A DNA stretch of 64,000 bases from Carpediemonas membranifera (Eukaryota > Fornicata). The stretch is from NCBI GenBank assembly GCA_019828565.1, contig JAHDYR010000007.1:868001-932000 (forward strand). Reading direction: 5' to 3'. The position numbers and the translations under genes were made by a program. Shown one piece after another: positions 1-8,784 of the stretch (position 1 is the first letter of the stretch; each line of letters starts with the position of its first letter). A model generated the notes under the pieces. It was not told the origin of the DNA and did no database searches. It saw only the letters and a list, made by a program, of their open reading frames with translations.

Positions 1-457
1 AGATTGCCATTATCATGATTATTCTCAACATATTCCCTCTCTCTGGCCTCGTTCGTTCTCATGCCCTCGTAGCAATCATTTCATTGCTGGGGATCCAGAT
101 TCTTTAACACAGGGCACTCTTATCGCCGGTTTCGCTGCTGAGGGCAAGGACAAGGACTTCATTATCATCGGCATCATTCAGCTGATCCTTGACATCCCCT
201 TCTTCCTGATCCTCCTCCCGTTCGTCATCATCCCCTTCATCGGGCAGGTCATCTACATGGCCGGCATGGCCTGCTATGGCCTCATCCGTGTCTGCAACAT
301 CATCTTTGGCGTTTACATGGGCATCAAGACCTATATGGAGGTCGCCGACGAGGCCCCCGTCTTTGTGGCGAACCCCATCATCCCCGTCGTCGCCACCGTG
401 CCTGTCACTGCCCAGGACGACTGCCAGCCCTCTGCACTCCCTGCCAACAACATGTAG
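1..457 (+). CDS. Spec3/Stum-like small membrane protein, copy 1 (5' end outside window)
   Basis: Partial gene with exons 1..50 and 113..457; the start lies left of the window. The spliced product is about 131 residues here: a hydrophobic block, the junction motif GLGTLIAGF, a polar loop (GKDKD), two more hydrophobic helices and a short tail ending in AGNN-type polar residues. The pattern LNIF-x-GLGT-L-I-A-G-F resembles the Spec3/Stum membrane-protein family (family knowledge recalled, not searched). The splice junction falls exactly inside GL|GT and keeps phase 0, which supports the 62-nt intron. The gene next to it (654..1243) is a clear paralogue, sharing LNI-P-x-x-GL-GTLIA near the start and GIKTY near the end. 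Function unknown; Stum is linked to mechanosensation in animals, but nothing here shows that role. Confidence 0.6.
   Translation, partial: DCHYHDYSQHIPSLWPRSFSCPRSNHFIAGDPDSLTQGTLIAGFAAEGKDKDFIIIGIIQLILDIPFFLILLPFVIIPFIGQVIYMAGMACYGLIRVCNIIFGVYMGIKTYMEVADEAPVFVANPIIPVVATVPVTAQDDCQPSALPANNM
51..112 (+). other. Spliceosomal intron, 62 nt
   Basis: Begins GTTCGT and ends TCTTTAACACAG. Removing it joins two frames in phase 0 and restores the GLGTLIAG motif. The GTTCGT donor recurs in the transporter intron at 44380..44407. Confidence 0.75.
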
Positions 458-653
458 AGCACACCGCTTTCATAAAAGCATTCAATTTTCTCACGGACTC
501 GGGGTGAAGCTGAGCCAAGAATCGAGCAAGAGAGGATGCTTGTGTCAGGTCATGCCTGTCTTGTGTATCTCCCGATCGGGAGTTCATACCTCGCGAGCAA
601 GATCTCGAGATGCAGATTAGGAACACAAGCACGACACGCATAATCGCCTCTCA

Positions 654-1243
654 ATGTCTTTTATCGCTGCAATTAAGCAGGGCAAGATCCCCAGTGTAAC
701 GCCTGAGGTTGCTATCATGATGATCATCCTCAATATCGTCCCCCTTACTGGCCTTGTTCGTTTTCGGATCTTTCAGCAACTTTCCCCGCGTTTCAAAGCG
801 TCAAGTTGCACTGATCGCCTTTAATCTTACACATGGCACTCTCATCGCCGCCTATGTCGCTGAACCCAAGGATAAGGACATCATTCAGCTCGGCTTCTTC
901 CAGCTCCTGCTCGACGTGCCGTGGTTCGTAGTCCTCTTCCCGTTAATGATGATCCCCATCGTCAACATTGTCGTCCTCCCCATCTGGTACGCCCCTCCGC
1001 CTCCGCTCACACAGGTTCGCCTGCATATTCCTCTACCTCGCCATCCGACTCGCAAACTTGGTATTGGGAGTCTTCCTTGGCATCAAGACCTACACTGCTG
1101 CATCCCAGGCCCGAGGCCCGACCATGCCCCCGGCATACCCGCCCCAGCAGTACAACCCCGTCGTGCAGCCCGCCCCGAGACAGATGCCGGTCCAGGCCCA
1201 GGGACAGCCGCAGCAGTACGCACAGCCTGTCCAGTACCAGTAA
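654..1243 (+). CDS. Spec3/Stum-like small membrane protein, copy 2
   Basis: Exons 654..755, 835..986 and 1015..1243 give a 160-residue protein starting MSFIAAIKQGK. It aligns along its length with the neighbouring copy: LNIVPLTGL|GTLIA, a charged loop (EPKDKD), hydrophobic helices, then LVLGVFLGIKTY. The C-terminal tail (about 40 residues) is rich in Pro and Gln and differs from copy 1. The third exon is only in frame after removing a 28-nt intron (987..1014). The first intron (756..834) has a normal-looking donor (GTTCGT) but its 3' end reads CTTACACAT rather than ACACAG, so either splicing is non-canonical, the base is a variant, or the copy is damaged. The stop is embedded in AGTAAAC, a candidate poly(A) signal. 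Confidence 0.6.
756..834 (+). other. Probable intron with atypical 3' end, 79 nt
   Basis: Donor GTTCGT; the 3' end is ATCTTACACAT just before GGC ACT CTC. Homology to the neighbouring copy fixes the exon edge, so the expected AG is AT here. Confidence 0.5.
987..1014 (+). other. Spliceosomal mini-intron, 28 nt
   Basis: GTACGC...CGCTCACACAG. Splitting codon TG|G restores the frame matching the paralogue, which has no intron at this site. Confidence 0.8.
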
Positions 1244-1245
1244 AC
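1239..1245 (+). terminator. Candidate poly(A) signal overlapping the stop codon
   Basis: AGTAAAC contains the TAA stop. The same heptamer spans the stops of uS5, DMC1 and eIF3b in this window and matches the Giardia-type AGTRAAY signal. Confidence 0.45.
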
Positions 1246-1380
1246 ATAATGGATGATTCATTCATTCATATTCTACAGCATTCGGGCATACGACGCACCC
1301 GCTCACTGTCTGGCCGTGGCAAGAGAGGAATACCAGAATACTGCGAGTCAACGGGAATAAGACGAGAAACACGCCGCCAC

Positions 1381-1941
1381 CTACCGCACGTCCATGTCGT
1401 GCAGGAGTCTGGCCAGACGAGCGCGGTAGTCGACCCGGACATCGGGCACCTCCTTCTGCTTGTCCGTGAGCTCCAGGTCGTGCATCGTCAGCTGCCGCTC
1501 GACCTCAATGACTGCGATGTCCTCCATCTTCTTCTTCTTGGCACTGAGCATCTTCTCCCGTTTTGCCGTGGGGAGGAGCGCGCGCTTCAGTTGGGCGTCA
1601 TAATCTGCGAATTTTCTCTCGACGTCCTTGATGGTGTCTGATCGGAGAGACTGGCGCCGTTCGACCTTCTTAGCTTGTATATGTGCTTCTTTCGCCTTGG
1701 CTCGATGTGTGCGGCCCTGGAAGTCGACAAACGATTGTTCGAGGCGAGAGCTGTCGAATTGGCGAACCGATTCCTTCTGTTTGAGGTCAAGGCCAGCCTT
1801 GTGGACACGTTTTAAAGCATCCACATCCCTCTCATTTTGTATTACAGCGACCAGGTCGCCGAAATCATCACTGGCGATGTCCTCCAGCGACAATTCACGG
1901 AGCTCTTGTAACATGGTATCAAATCCATTATCCTGTTGCAT
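1381..1941 (-). CDS. Coiled-coil protein of unknown function
   Basis: A 186-residue protein starting MQQDNGFDTML. It is rich in Lys, Glu, Arg, Gln and Leu, with heptad-like charged helices through most of its length and no membrane segment or signal peptide. I do not recognise a family. A GTGCAGTTTT element lies about 80 bp upstream on its own strand (2022..2033), matching the element seen before several other genes, which supports it being expressed. It converges on the small membrane gene at 654..1243, with about 135 bp between the two stop codons. Confidence 0.6.
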   Translation of the reverse strand: MQQDNGFDTMLQELRELSLEDIASDDFGDLVAVIQNERDVDALKRVHKAGLDLKQKESVRQFDSSRLEQSFVDFQGRTHRAKAKEAHIQAKKVERRQSLRSDTIKDVERKFADYDAQLKRALLPTAKREKMLSAKKKKMEDIAVIEVERQLTMHDLELTDKQKEVPDVRVDYRARLARLLHDMDVR

Positions 1942-2021
1942 GATATGTCCTAGTTATTGTGCTTATTAGTCAATATAGGAGAAAATTGGCCGCCCAGAAG
2001 ACGATCTCTTCCTAAGGTTCT

Positions 2022-2033
2022 AAAACTGCACAC
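2022..2033 (-). promoter_or_regulatory. GTGCAGTTTT promoter-like element
   Basis: The minus strand reads GTGTGCAGTTTTAG about 80 bp before the ATG of the coiled-coil gene (1941). One of five near-identical copies close to start codons in this window. Confidence 0.5.
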
Positions 2034-2140
2034 CGATCAAAAATTGATTTGATCGCCCTTGCCCTGACACCAATACAACAACCTCCCTCTAAAAGCCATA
2101 ATTTATCCGTGGCTTACTATTCCGGCTCCATGGGCGCCCA

Positions 2141-3223
2141 TCACCTGATCTTCCGCTCCTGTTTCACCCGCTTCATCACCTCCTTTTTGACTGCGACCTC
2201 TTTCTTAACCTGCTTCTTCTTCCTCGCGGCCTGGTGCTTGTTCTTAGTCACTGGCGCTGTTGCTGGCGTTGTCGCCATTCCGCCGTATTTCCGCATCAGA
2301 TCCTGGATGCCTCTGTCCATGTGGCCCTGGCCGGCCCGGGACTTCGCCTTGGCCTTGGGCTGGGCCTGGGGCTTCTTGGGCTTTGGCTTGCTCTTTGGTG
2401 GGTTGGCGGCGCCTGCCCGCTTGGGCTGGGGCTTCTTCTTCAACACGGCCTGAGCTTGAGCCTGTGCCTGCCGAGTTCGACTGTCCGGCCTCGAATACGA
2501 GTCGCTGCCGCGCCTTGGGTACAGCGCGGGGGCCTCCTTGGCCGCTGTCATCCGATAGTCATGAGCACCTCTGCCCCTCATTGACTGCGTGGGGCACATC
2601 GCCCAATTGTGTGTGGTCGACCCGCATAAGCAGCATGACAAGAGCTCCGCGTATGAGTTGCCGCGGTACCGCACCCGCATCCGCCTAGACTCGTCCCGGC
2701 AGAGGTGCGGCGAGTGCCCAAGCTGGTTGCACTTGTAGCACATGATCACAACGTCCTCGCTGGGCACCCTGGGGCACCGTTCGCGGCGTGGGTGGGGGGT
2801 GAGGCACTTGTGGCACCACTGCGTGGGACAGGCGTTCGCACGGTGGTTCGACAGGCCGCAAAGGAAGCATTTCGACGCAGAGCGGTTGGGGCAGTCGGCA
2901 GCAACATGGCCGGGCTGCTGGCATACGCGACATATGATGTCTGGCGGCTCTTCGTAGAAGCGCGTGACCTTTCGTTGGGTATTACTCGCGTTGGAAAAGG
3001 GAAGAGGCGTCTTCACATCAACCTGGGGTGTGGTGGGGGATGAAGAAGACTCCTCCTTTATCCCATCGTCGCTGGAGAGGTCGTTCTCGGGGACTGAGAA
3101 GGCATCTGAATCCTCCGCCATCTCTTCGTCGGAATCGGTGATGCTGTACTCTTCAGCACTGTTATACGCTGTACTCGTACCGTACATCGCATCGATATCA
3201 TCCGCGAACTCGTCTGACGACAT
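2141..3223 (-). CDS. Air1/Air2/ZCCHC7-like zinc-knuckle protein (TRAMP-type RNA surveillance)
   Basis: A 360-residue protein starting MSSDEFADDIDAMYG. An acidic Ser/Glu/Asp-rich N-terminus (about 1-75) leads into a run of CCHC knuckles: CRVCQQPGHVAADC, CFLCGLSNHRANAC, a degenerate CHKC unit, CYKCNQLGHSPHLC and CCLCGSTTHNWAMC. Five consecutive knuckles followed by a basic Lys/Pro/Ala-rich tail is the layout of Air1/Air2 in yeast and ZCCHC7 in animals, RNA-binding subunits of the nuclear TRAMP polyadenylation complex. An upstream in-frame ATG at 3343 would add 40 residues, but the acidic start is typical and the upstream part is not. It is divergent from the EF-hand gene, sharing a roughly 180-bp promoter region. 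Retroviral-type Gag proteins also carry knuckles, but five in tandem with acidic and basic flanks favour Air. Confidence 0.7.
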   Translation of the reverse strand: MSSDEFADDIDAMYGTSTAYNSAEEYSITDSDEEMAEDSDAFSVPENDLSSDDGIKEESSSSPTTPQVDVKTPLPFSNASNTQRKVTRFYEEPPDIICRVCQQPGHVAADCPNRSASKCFLCGLSNHRANACPTQWCHKCLTPHPRRERCPRVPSEDVVIMCYKCNQLGHSPHLCRDESRRMRVRYRGNSYAELLSCCLCGSTTHNWAMCPTQSMRGRGAHDYRMTAAKEAPALYPRRGSDSYSRPDSRTRQAQAQAQAVLKKKPQPKRAGAANPPKSKPKPKKPQAQPKAKAKSRAGQGHMDRGIQDLMRKYGGMATTPATAPVTKNKHQAARKKKQVKKEVAVKKEVMKRVKQERKIR

Positions 3224-3349
3224 TCGCGTGCCTGCGTCGATACTGCGTGAAAAAAGGAAAAGTGATTCGAGCGAGCAAATGGGACCCTGTCCGCATAGGG
3301 GGATGTGGTACGGGTCTCTTGTGAGCATGCAGTGTCCTCGCATGGCAAA

Positions 3350-3360
3350 GTGCAGTTTAG
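3350..3360 (+). promoter_or_regulatory. GTGCAGTTTA promoter-like element
   Basis: GTGCAGTTTAG, 47 bp before the ATG of the EFCAB9-like gene at 3407. Confidence 0.5.
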
Positions 3361-3406
3361 TTGTGCTCTATTCACACAGCAACAATTCTAGGCAGTGAGG
3401 GCAGCT

Positions 3407-3940
3407 ATGAAGGTCACTTCTGCGTTACTGAACTCATTACATCTCAATAAGGTATATTATTTGTTGACAGGGCGAGATCTCCAGATGATTCGCGAGCTTT
3501 TCGAATGCCTCGACATAAGGCAGAAACGGCGCATCGACGATGCTCAATTCATGGCCTTCATGAAGCACTCCTCAGACCTGAACACGAAGCAGATCTACTC
3601 TGTCTTCGACATGTTCGATATCAGCAACAACGGTTTCCTCGAGCTTGACGAGTTCTACCTCCTCATATGCATGCTCATTGCGATCAAGGACAAGCAGGAG
3701 AAGGAGTTCCTCTTCCGACATTCCAGGACATGCTTCGAGCTGCTCGACGAGGATGGGGGCGAGACGATCTCTCGTCATGAATTCATGCGTTTTGGTTTCA
3801 TTTTCAACTTCAGCAAGAGTACGATCAAGAAGATCTTCAATGAGTATGATATATCCGGAGATCACGAGCTGGACTACGAGGAATTCAAGATCTTTTGCCT
3901 GGCCGCAGTCGATAAGGAGCGCGAGAAGCGAGGGGAGTGA
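3407..3940 (+). CDS. EFCAB9: EFCAB9-like EF-hand protein (flagellar)
   Basis: A 177-residue protein starting MKVTSALLNSLHLNKVYYLL. It carries several EF-hand-type units; the clearest loops are DISNNGFLELDEF and DISGDHELDYEEF, with degenerate ones at the N-terminus and around DEDGGETISRHEF. The order of blocks (LNKVYYLL near the start, VFDMFD, FYLLICML, RHSR, then FNEYDISGDHELDYEEFK) closely matches animal EFCAB9, the calcium and pH sensor of the sperm CatSper channel. Animal EFCAB9 is about 190 residues, so length agrees. In a free-swimming protist this suggests a conserved flagellar calcium-signalling component (inference). An in-frame GTG at 3395 was not taken as the start. It could alternatively be a generic calcineurin-B-like protein, but the RHSR and NKVYYLL blocks argue for EFCAB9. 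Confidence 0.75.
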   Translation: MKVTSALLNSLHLNKVYYLLTGRDLQMIRELFECLDIRQKRRIDDAQFMAFMKHSSDLNTKQIYSVFDMFDISNNGFLELDEFYLLICMLIAIKDKQEKEFLFRHSRTCFELLDEDGGETISRHEFMRFGFIFNFSKSTIKKIFNEYDISGDHELDYEEFKIFCLAAVDKEREKRGE

Positions 3941-4733
3941 TTATGATTGTTTCAATATTTTTACGTTAAAGATTCGTGCCAGTCGTCCCATTGCGGCGTC
4001 ATAAGAGCAGGTTATCATGGCAGGTTGGGGTTAAGACAGGACTATCCTCATTCTCACAACGACCTTCCTCCAGATTGCCAGGCTCAACAAAAGTTTTTTC
4101 ACAGTCACGCAGTGTCTGCCGGTATAGCTGAGCCTACCGACCCTCGGCTACCTCTACGAATTGGGGTGAATCGCGAAGTCTGTGCCAAGCATGAGGTCTA
4201 GGGAACGGATTTACAAGGGCTGTGTGTGTGGAGGGCCGAGTGATGATGTGAGTCAGTGATCGGAGTCGCTCGAGTCGTGCACGATTGACGCGGCGAGAGG
4301 TTGCCTTTTTCTTTTTTTTCTGAGGCGGTCGGCACCACTTGACCCCTGGTGTCAAGCGGGATCCCTGCGATCCCCGGGTGCTCGATCCCCGCGCCAGTAA
4401 ATCCTTCCCTCGGATCGAATCGCAGGCTAACCAACTCTACAGTCTTGACGCCCTGCGGACAGCCGCCACAGGCCACGGTGGGGACAGTCCGGCATTCCAA
4501 AGCTAACAACATGTCCCATGCTTTCCCCCGGGCGTGTTACCCTGAGTGGACCCAGGGCACAGCCGCTTGATTGCCTCGCCCCGTGTTCCCAGTCCTCACA
4601 AGAGCACAGCCATGCTGTACGAGCTCGGCTACCGGACCCGAACCTTATATCCCTGAATCTTTTCATGTGTCTCCCGATTCTGTGCCGATTATGGATCCAT
4701 TTGGATCGAGTCGGCTCTGGGACGACTACAACA
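3941..4733. other. Intergenic stretch without a supported gene
   Basis: About 790 bp between the EFCAB9-like gene and the homeodomain gene. Only short unrelated reading frames; a poly-T run near 4307-4320. No repeat or RNA gene recognised. The homeodomain frame is open back to 4518, so part may be coding if an upstream start is used. Confidence 0.5.
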
Positions 4734-5315
4734 ATGAGTGCTGCACAAGTAGTAACGGCGCCAGAGCCTTTAAGACATGCTCAGAATGGAGCAAATGATC
4801 ATACATATCCATATTCAGACTCTGAAGAACCAGTGTCATCTTCTTCGGCCAGTTATCGACAAAAGGACAGTAGAACGGGTGAAAACGACGAATTCATCCC
4901 TGGAAATCAATTCACAGACTGTAGGAGAGGACATTCTCGGCATAAGGCACGCGGAACGCTCTTTTCACCGACACAGGTTTCTGTTTTGGTGGAAGCCTTC
5001 AAAGTATGCGACTATCCGTCCCGCACGCAGCTCTTCAACTTAGCCGAGTACCTCCGCGTGGATGTGCTCCGTGTGAAGAGCTGGTATCAGAACGTCCGAA
5101 CCCGAGGCCTTCCTGGTCGCGTCGAAGTCAACGAGCACAGGGATCCGATTTCCGAGGTGCTCAGCGGCATGGCTGTAGCGAAGCGAAAGAACGAGGTCAT
5201 CGCCCATGGGATGGTTGACGCTACTTGCCAGACTCCGGGGCTCCCTGACGGCCTGGCTGAGCTGTTCGCAATGGGACTTTTTGACGCGCTTCTTCCAAGT
5301 TCCACCCTTAATTGA
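4734..5315 (+). CDS. Homeodomain protein
   Basis: A 193-residue protein starting MSAAQVVTAPEPL. Residues about 71-127 read as a homeodomain: basic start (HKARGTLFSPTQ), helix 1 and 2 region (LVEAFKVCDYPSRTQLFNLA), and recognition helix with the diagnostic WYQNVR at about 117-122 (usual form WFQNRR). No extra loop residues are seen, so it looks non-TALE. The N-terminus is polar and low in complexity; the C-terminal 60 residues match nothing I know. Role: sequence-specific DNA-binding transcription regulator in the nucleus. The frame is open upstream to 4518, adding 72 residues if an earlier ATG is used; I chose the ATG giving a normal polar N-terminus. Homeodomain assignment is firm in the recognition helix, weaker in helix 1. 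Confidence 0.75.
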   Translation: MSAAQVVTAPEPLRHAQNGANDHTYPYSDSEEPVSSSSASYRQKDSRTGENDEFIPGNQFTDCRRGHSRHKARGTLFSPTQVSVLVEAFKVCDYPSRTQLFNLAEYLRVDVLRVKSWYQNVRTRGLPGRVEVNEHRDPISEVLSGMAVAKRKNEVIAHGMVDATCQTPGLPDGLAELFAMGLFDALLPSSTLN

Positions 5316-5614
5316 GATTAGTGATTGGGCACGATTTGCAGCAAGATACGGCGCGTGCGTTGTAAATACAGCAGACTGCATGCCCTGGCCTTCTTTTTTT
5401 ATCGAACATATTTCCCTTGGTGACAAAATGATGGAATCATTGAAGTTGACCGAGTAACGTTGCGAATATGCAGAGAAATAGAATAACAGCGCTCGGCGTA
5501 CAGCCATCGTCCATCCAGGAGGAGCAGACTACTCCAAGCAGTCCCATGACCCTGCCATCAGTGTGACCCCAACCTCAACCGACCATGTCGTTTACGAATT
5601 TATCCGTGTCTTTA

Positions 5615-7405
5615 CTACCTCGGGTCGACGTCCGCCGGCATGATAGCGGTGACCTCGTCGTCTACGATACCCGGCTCGTCCCAGACCTCCATGATGACGT
5701 CCCCGTCGGCCGAGTCGACCACGGCGAACCAGGTCCCGGCGGCGTCCCTCAGGCCGTTGAAATCATCCTCGTAGGGGCAGAAGTGGGTCGCCTCCACTGG
5801 CACGTCAAAGCTGGAAAACCGACTGTCACTCTCTCTCACAAAATGAGTCTTTCCCTCAGTGACCCAGACGCAGGTCTCTTTCATGTCGCAGTAGAAGCCC
5901 TTCACCCTTTCCTTCACCTCCAGCAGCGTGGCTGCAGGGCATATCTGGTCCCGACCGAAGCCGGGGAGGAGACCCGACTCGGCAACGGCCCACGGCACCC
6001 GACCCGCGAAGAGGAGCTCGTGGTCGCTGAGGTAGACGTTGAAGTTGGGGGATGAGGCCATGATCTTGTCCACCCTGAAAGGGAGGGGCGCGAAGGCGGT
6101 GACCTCCTCGCAGTGGCCGAGGCCGAGCTGGAAGCAGCCGTTGCGTCCGGTGATCATCTGACGATTGCCCATGGAAATGATGACGCAGCGCTCCTCGTCC
6201 AGTAAATGGTCAGGTGCGAAGCCCTTGGGCAGGGGCACTGTCTGGAAAAGCTCGGGCCCGGGGGCCTTGCCGATAAACCACTTGGGGTCGCCCGCCACAA
6301 TCATTCCGACGGGAGTGAGGAGGTAGAGCCCATGCGGTCCTATCCAGAGTCGCGTCGCAAGGCGATCTTTGCCCCAGGCGGGCAAGCTGGCCTCGTACTC
6401 GGCGACCTTGGGGCAGGCGGAGAAGACCGCCTTGAGCGTCAAGCCCCGGTCAGTCCGGGCAACGGGAGGGCTCATAGGGTGCCTGTTACGCCAGAGCCAC
6501 ATGCCCTTGGGTGTCACGGCAACATGGTCGTTGTGGAAGTTATACAAAGTGCAGGTTAAGGGAAGGTCCATTCTCATAAACTTCGTCGGGGGGGTGTCTT
6601 CCGGCACCTGCCGGGCCCTGTAGACGCGGCCTGCGTACAGGTAGTGAGTATATGAGTCCATCTCGTCGAAGAGTGTGTCGGTTTCGCCGTCCTTCTCTAC
6701 CACGTTACGAGTGAAGAAAAACTTCTTGCACAAGAACCAAAAGCACTTGTCGACAGGCTTGAACTGCTCTCTGATCTTCTTATGCATCCTGTCCTCGAGG
6801 TCGGGGTTGGCCCCGCCCTGCATCAGACATGCCCAGACCGTGCCCTGCAGCAGGGTGTGGAAGGCTGGCACAAGGTCCTCTCCTGTCTTCAGCTCCACGT
6901 TCATGCTCAACGCCGGCCCCTCTGTGAGGATGTAGACGATCTTCCGGACCCTGCTTATGGCGTGCTCGTTGTGGAGCCGGGTGAGGCTAGCTAGCGCCCT
7001 GAGGACCTCGTCTCGGACCTTGCATGCCTCCTCTGGGGTGTTCAGAGCGACGAGCGGGCCGTTGTCTGGCAGGTCTTCGCCGAACTCAAGGGAAAACGCG
7101 CCTCGTATTAGTGATGGGACGTCGCCGGCCATGTCATTGTAACAGTGGAGAAGAAAGGGAGAAATCGCGATCATGGTGTTTTTGTGCGCATTCTTCAAGC
7201 AGTTTGCGTCTGCTGAGATTGTATTGATGGCATGCGCGTAACGTTCTCTCATTCTCGTCGAAAGAAGCGCTGCATCCGCTTCTGAGAAGGCACGGTTATC
7301 TATGAGAGCTAGTGCTCGACGAACGTCGTACGTTAGATCGCCCTGCTCCTTGGTTCCGTCGGTCATGGAGCGATCCGTGCTCATGAACAACTTGGCGGAA
7401 GTCAT
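5615..7405 (-). CDS. RCC1-like repeat protein, lineage-specific family
   Basis: A 596-residue protein. The C-terminal part has RCC1-type blade signatures, e.g. GRNGCFQLGLGH, preceded by a VIISMGNRQMI strand. The N-terminal 250 residues are not RCC1-like and contain the blocks DVPSLIRGAF, FGEDLPDN, GGANPDLEDRM and CFWFLCKKFFF. The same blocks in the same order occur in the gene at 33669..35476, so the two are paralogues of one family with a novel N-terminal domain followed by degenerate RCC1 blades. RCC1 blades usually mediate protein or chromatin binding or guanine nucleotide exchange; no specific partner can be inferred. No signal peptide or membrane helix. Three in-frame ATGs (residues 1, 8 and 14) leave the exact start open. 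Confidence 0.7.
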   Translation of the reverse strand: MTSAKLFMSTDRSMTDGTKEQGDLTYDVRRALALIDNRAFSEADAALLSTRMRERYAHAINTISADANCLKNAHKNTMIAISPFLLHCYNDMAGDVPSLIRGAFSLEFGEDLPDNGPLVALNTPEEACKVRDEVLRALASLTRLHNEHAISRVRKIVYILTEGPALSMNVELKTGEDLVPAFHTLLQGTVWACLMQGGANPDLEDRMHKKIREQFKPVDKCFWFLCKKFFFTRNVVEKDGETDTLFDEMDSYTHYLYAGRVYRARQVPEDTPPTKFMRMDLPLTCTLYNFHNDHVAVTPKGMWLWRNRHPMSPPVARTDRGLTLKAVFSACPKVAEYEASLPAWGKDRLATRLWIGPHGLYLLTPVGMIVAGDPKWFIGKAPGPELFQTVPLPKGFAPDHLLDEERCVIISMGNRQMITGRNGCFQLGLGHCEEVTAFAPLPFRVDKIMASSPNFNVYLSDHELLFAGRVPWAVAESGLLPGFGRDQICPAATLLEVKERVKGFYCDMKETCVWVTEGKTHFVRESDSRFSSFDVPVEATHFCPYEDDFNGLRDAAGTWFAVVDSADGDVIMEVWDEPGIVDDEVTAIMPADVDPR

Positions 7406-7876
7406 CCATCAGGGACAAACGCCCAGGTCGTCCTGGATCCGTCATCAGCATCCAAACGTCTGCCCGATTCTGTCGTTTTTGTCGCGATCGACAGGGTTAA
7501 TCCTAATTCTGGGCAACGCAAGAATCTATTTCCCTCTGCCGGGAGAAGCTAGGAAGAATCACATTCAATCAGAACAAAAAACGCCATGATATGACAGGGC
7601 ATACAGGACATAGAACATGCCGCTTGCATCCCTGGCTATCCCGACTTTGTGGCGGCGCCCTGCCGTGTCAGGCACTGCCGGGTGCCGGTCACTGTAGCCG
7701 GAGGCTGGTAAGAAATGGCGGGGATGGAGCTATCAGGGTGGCAGAGGCTCTGGGCTCCTTGTGGAGAATAGGCGGGGACTGACAGGTTCACCTGCCGACC
7801 GTGCCCATCCGCTGAATAACATCATCACCCGCCCAGCGGGCACAATAAACAAATCCTTTACCATTCTCACTCTGCC
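7406..7876. other. Intergenic stretch, nothing recognised
   Basis: About 470 bp between the RCC1-like and GNAT genes, both on the minus strand. No convincing reading frame, RNA gene or repeat seen. Confidence 0.5.
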
Positions 7877-8584
7877 CTACTTCTCCGGATCGTTGACGGG
7901 GGCGGGCTCCCTCACCATGAGCCACAGCGGAACGCCGTCCTCCTTGCCGAGGACAGTTACCCGCTCCACCGTGCGGAACCCGTGGCGCTCGTAGAAGGGC
8001 AGGTTCTTCTCCTTGCTGTTCTCAAGGTAAATCGGCTGTCTGGAGCGGTCTGCCTGTGCCGTGAGCCTGGCCATCGTCTGACTGCCGACCCCCTTGCCGC
8101 GGATACCGGCGCCAATGGCGTACAAATAGACCCAGTCGCCACGCTCTGCCATAATTTCCTCCCTCTTCTGCTCGAGGTAGGCATCGCACTTGGAGGCACG
8201 CCAGACGGTGACGGGGTTGAGACGCTCGGTGATCATAGCCCAGAGCATGCGCTTGGAGACTGCCTTGGAGTATGTCTTGAGGTTGGTACTGGGGATGGCG
8301 ACGACTCCGCCGACTGTCTTCCCGTCATGCAGGGTGACGAAGGTGAGGCCGAAAGGAGCGCTGGATTCGATGTCAAAGACGAATACACGGGTTAGAAGGT
8401 AGTAAAAGAAGCTCTTGGCCGTATTGTGGGGCTTGGAGCGGTACTTGCCGATTTGCAGAAGGACGTTTGGATCGTCCTCGAAGGCCCTGGCCATGATTTC
8501 CGCGAAATCGGAGATGTGCTCTTCTTTGGGCACGATGATTTCTACGGCGGGCTTTGTAGCCTCCTGGTTGCTTATCTGGCTCAT
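7877..8584 (-). CDS. GNAT-family N-acetyltransferase
   Basis: A 235-residue protein starting MSQISNQEATK. The acetyl-CoA binding motif A is visible as YAIGAGIRGKGVGSQTM (R/Q-x-x-G-x-G/A type), followed by the usual strand and ENSKEKNLPFYERHGF, the motif B segment in which a Tyr near FY-x-x-x-GF closes the fold. This is typical of GNAT enzymes that transfer acetyl from acetyl-CoA to an amine; the substrate cannot be read from sequence. The overall pattern (N-terminal FAEIMARAFEDDP, then the membrane-poor middle) resembles small-molecule GNATs found in bacteria and fungi. An upstream ATG at 8653 would add 23 residues without conserved features. The downstream neighbour on the same strand is DNase II, with about 200 bp between. 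Confidence 0.75.
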   Translation of the reverse strand: MSQISNQEATKPAVEIIVPKEEHISDFAEIMARAFEDDPNVLLQIGKYRSKPHNTAKSFFYYLLTRVFVFDIESSAPFGLTFVTLHDGKTVGGVVAIPSTNLKTYSKAVSKRMLWAMITERLNPVTVWRASKCDAYLEQKREEIMAERGDWVYLYAIGAGIRGKGVGSQTMARLTAQADRSRQPIYLENSKEKNLPFYERHGFRTVERVTVLGKEDGVPLWLMVREPAPVNDPEK

Positions 8585-8784
8585 GATCACTAAACGATGG
8601 TTCGATCTCGTTCCGACATCGATCAGATCCATATTTGATTGATGTTGACTCAATCACCGAGCATGGTTCCTCATCGTCCCCAACCCCGCGTATTTCCCCT
8701 TCGCCCCCTTGACCGCGGCCCTCCATAGTCAACCCTGCGTCCGGGCTACATCCGGGCAGCGCATGATAAGACAACCAGGCAACC

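Noticed and set aside
3372-3383. TATTCACACAG before the EFCAB9-like start as an intron acceptor
   Set aside because: No suitable GT donor 25-80 nt upstream, and no coding exon would be gained.
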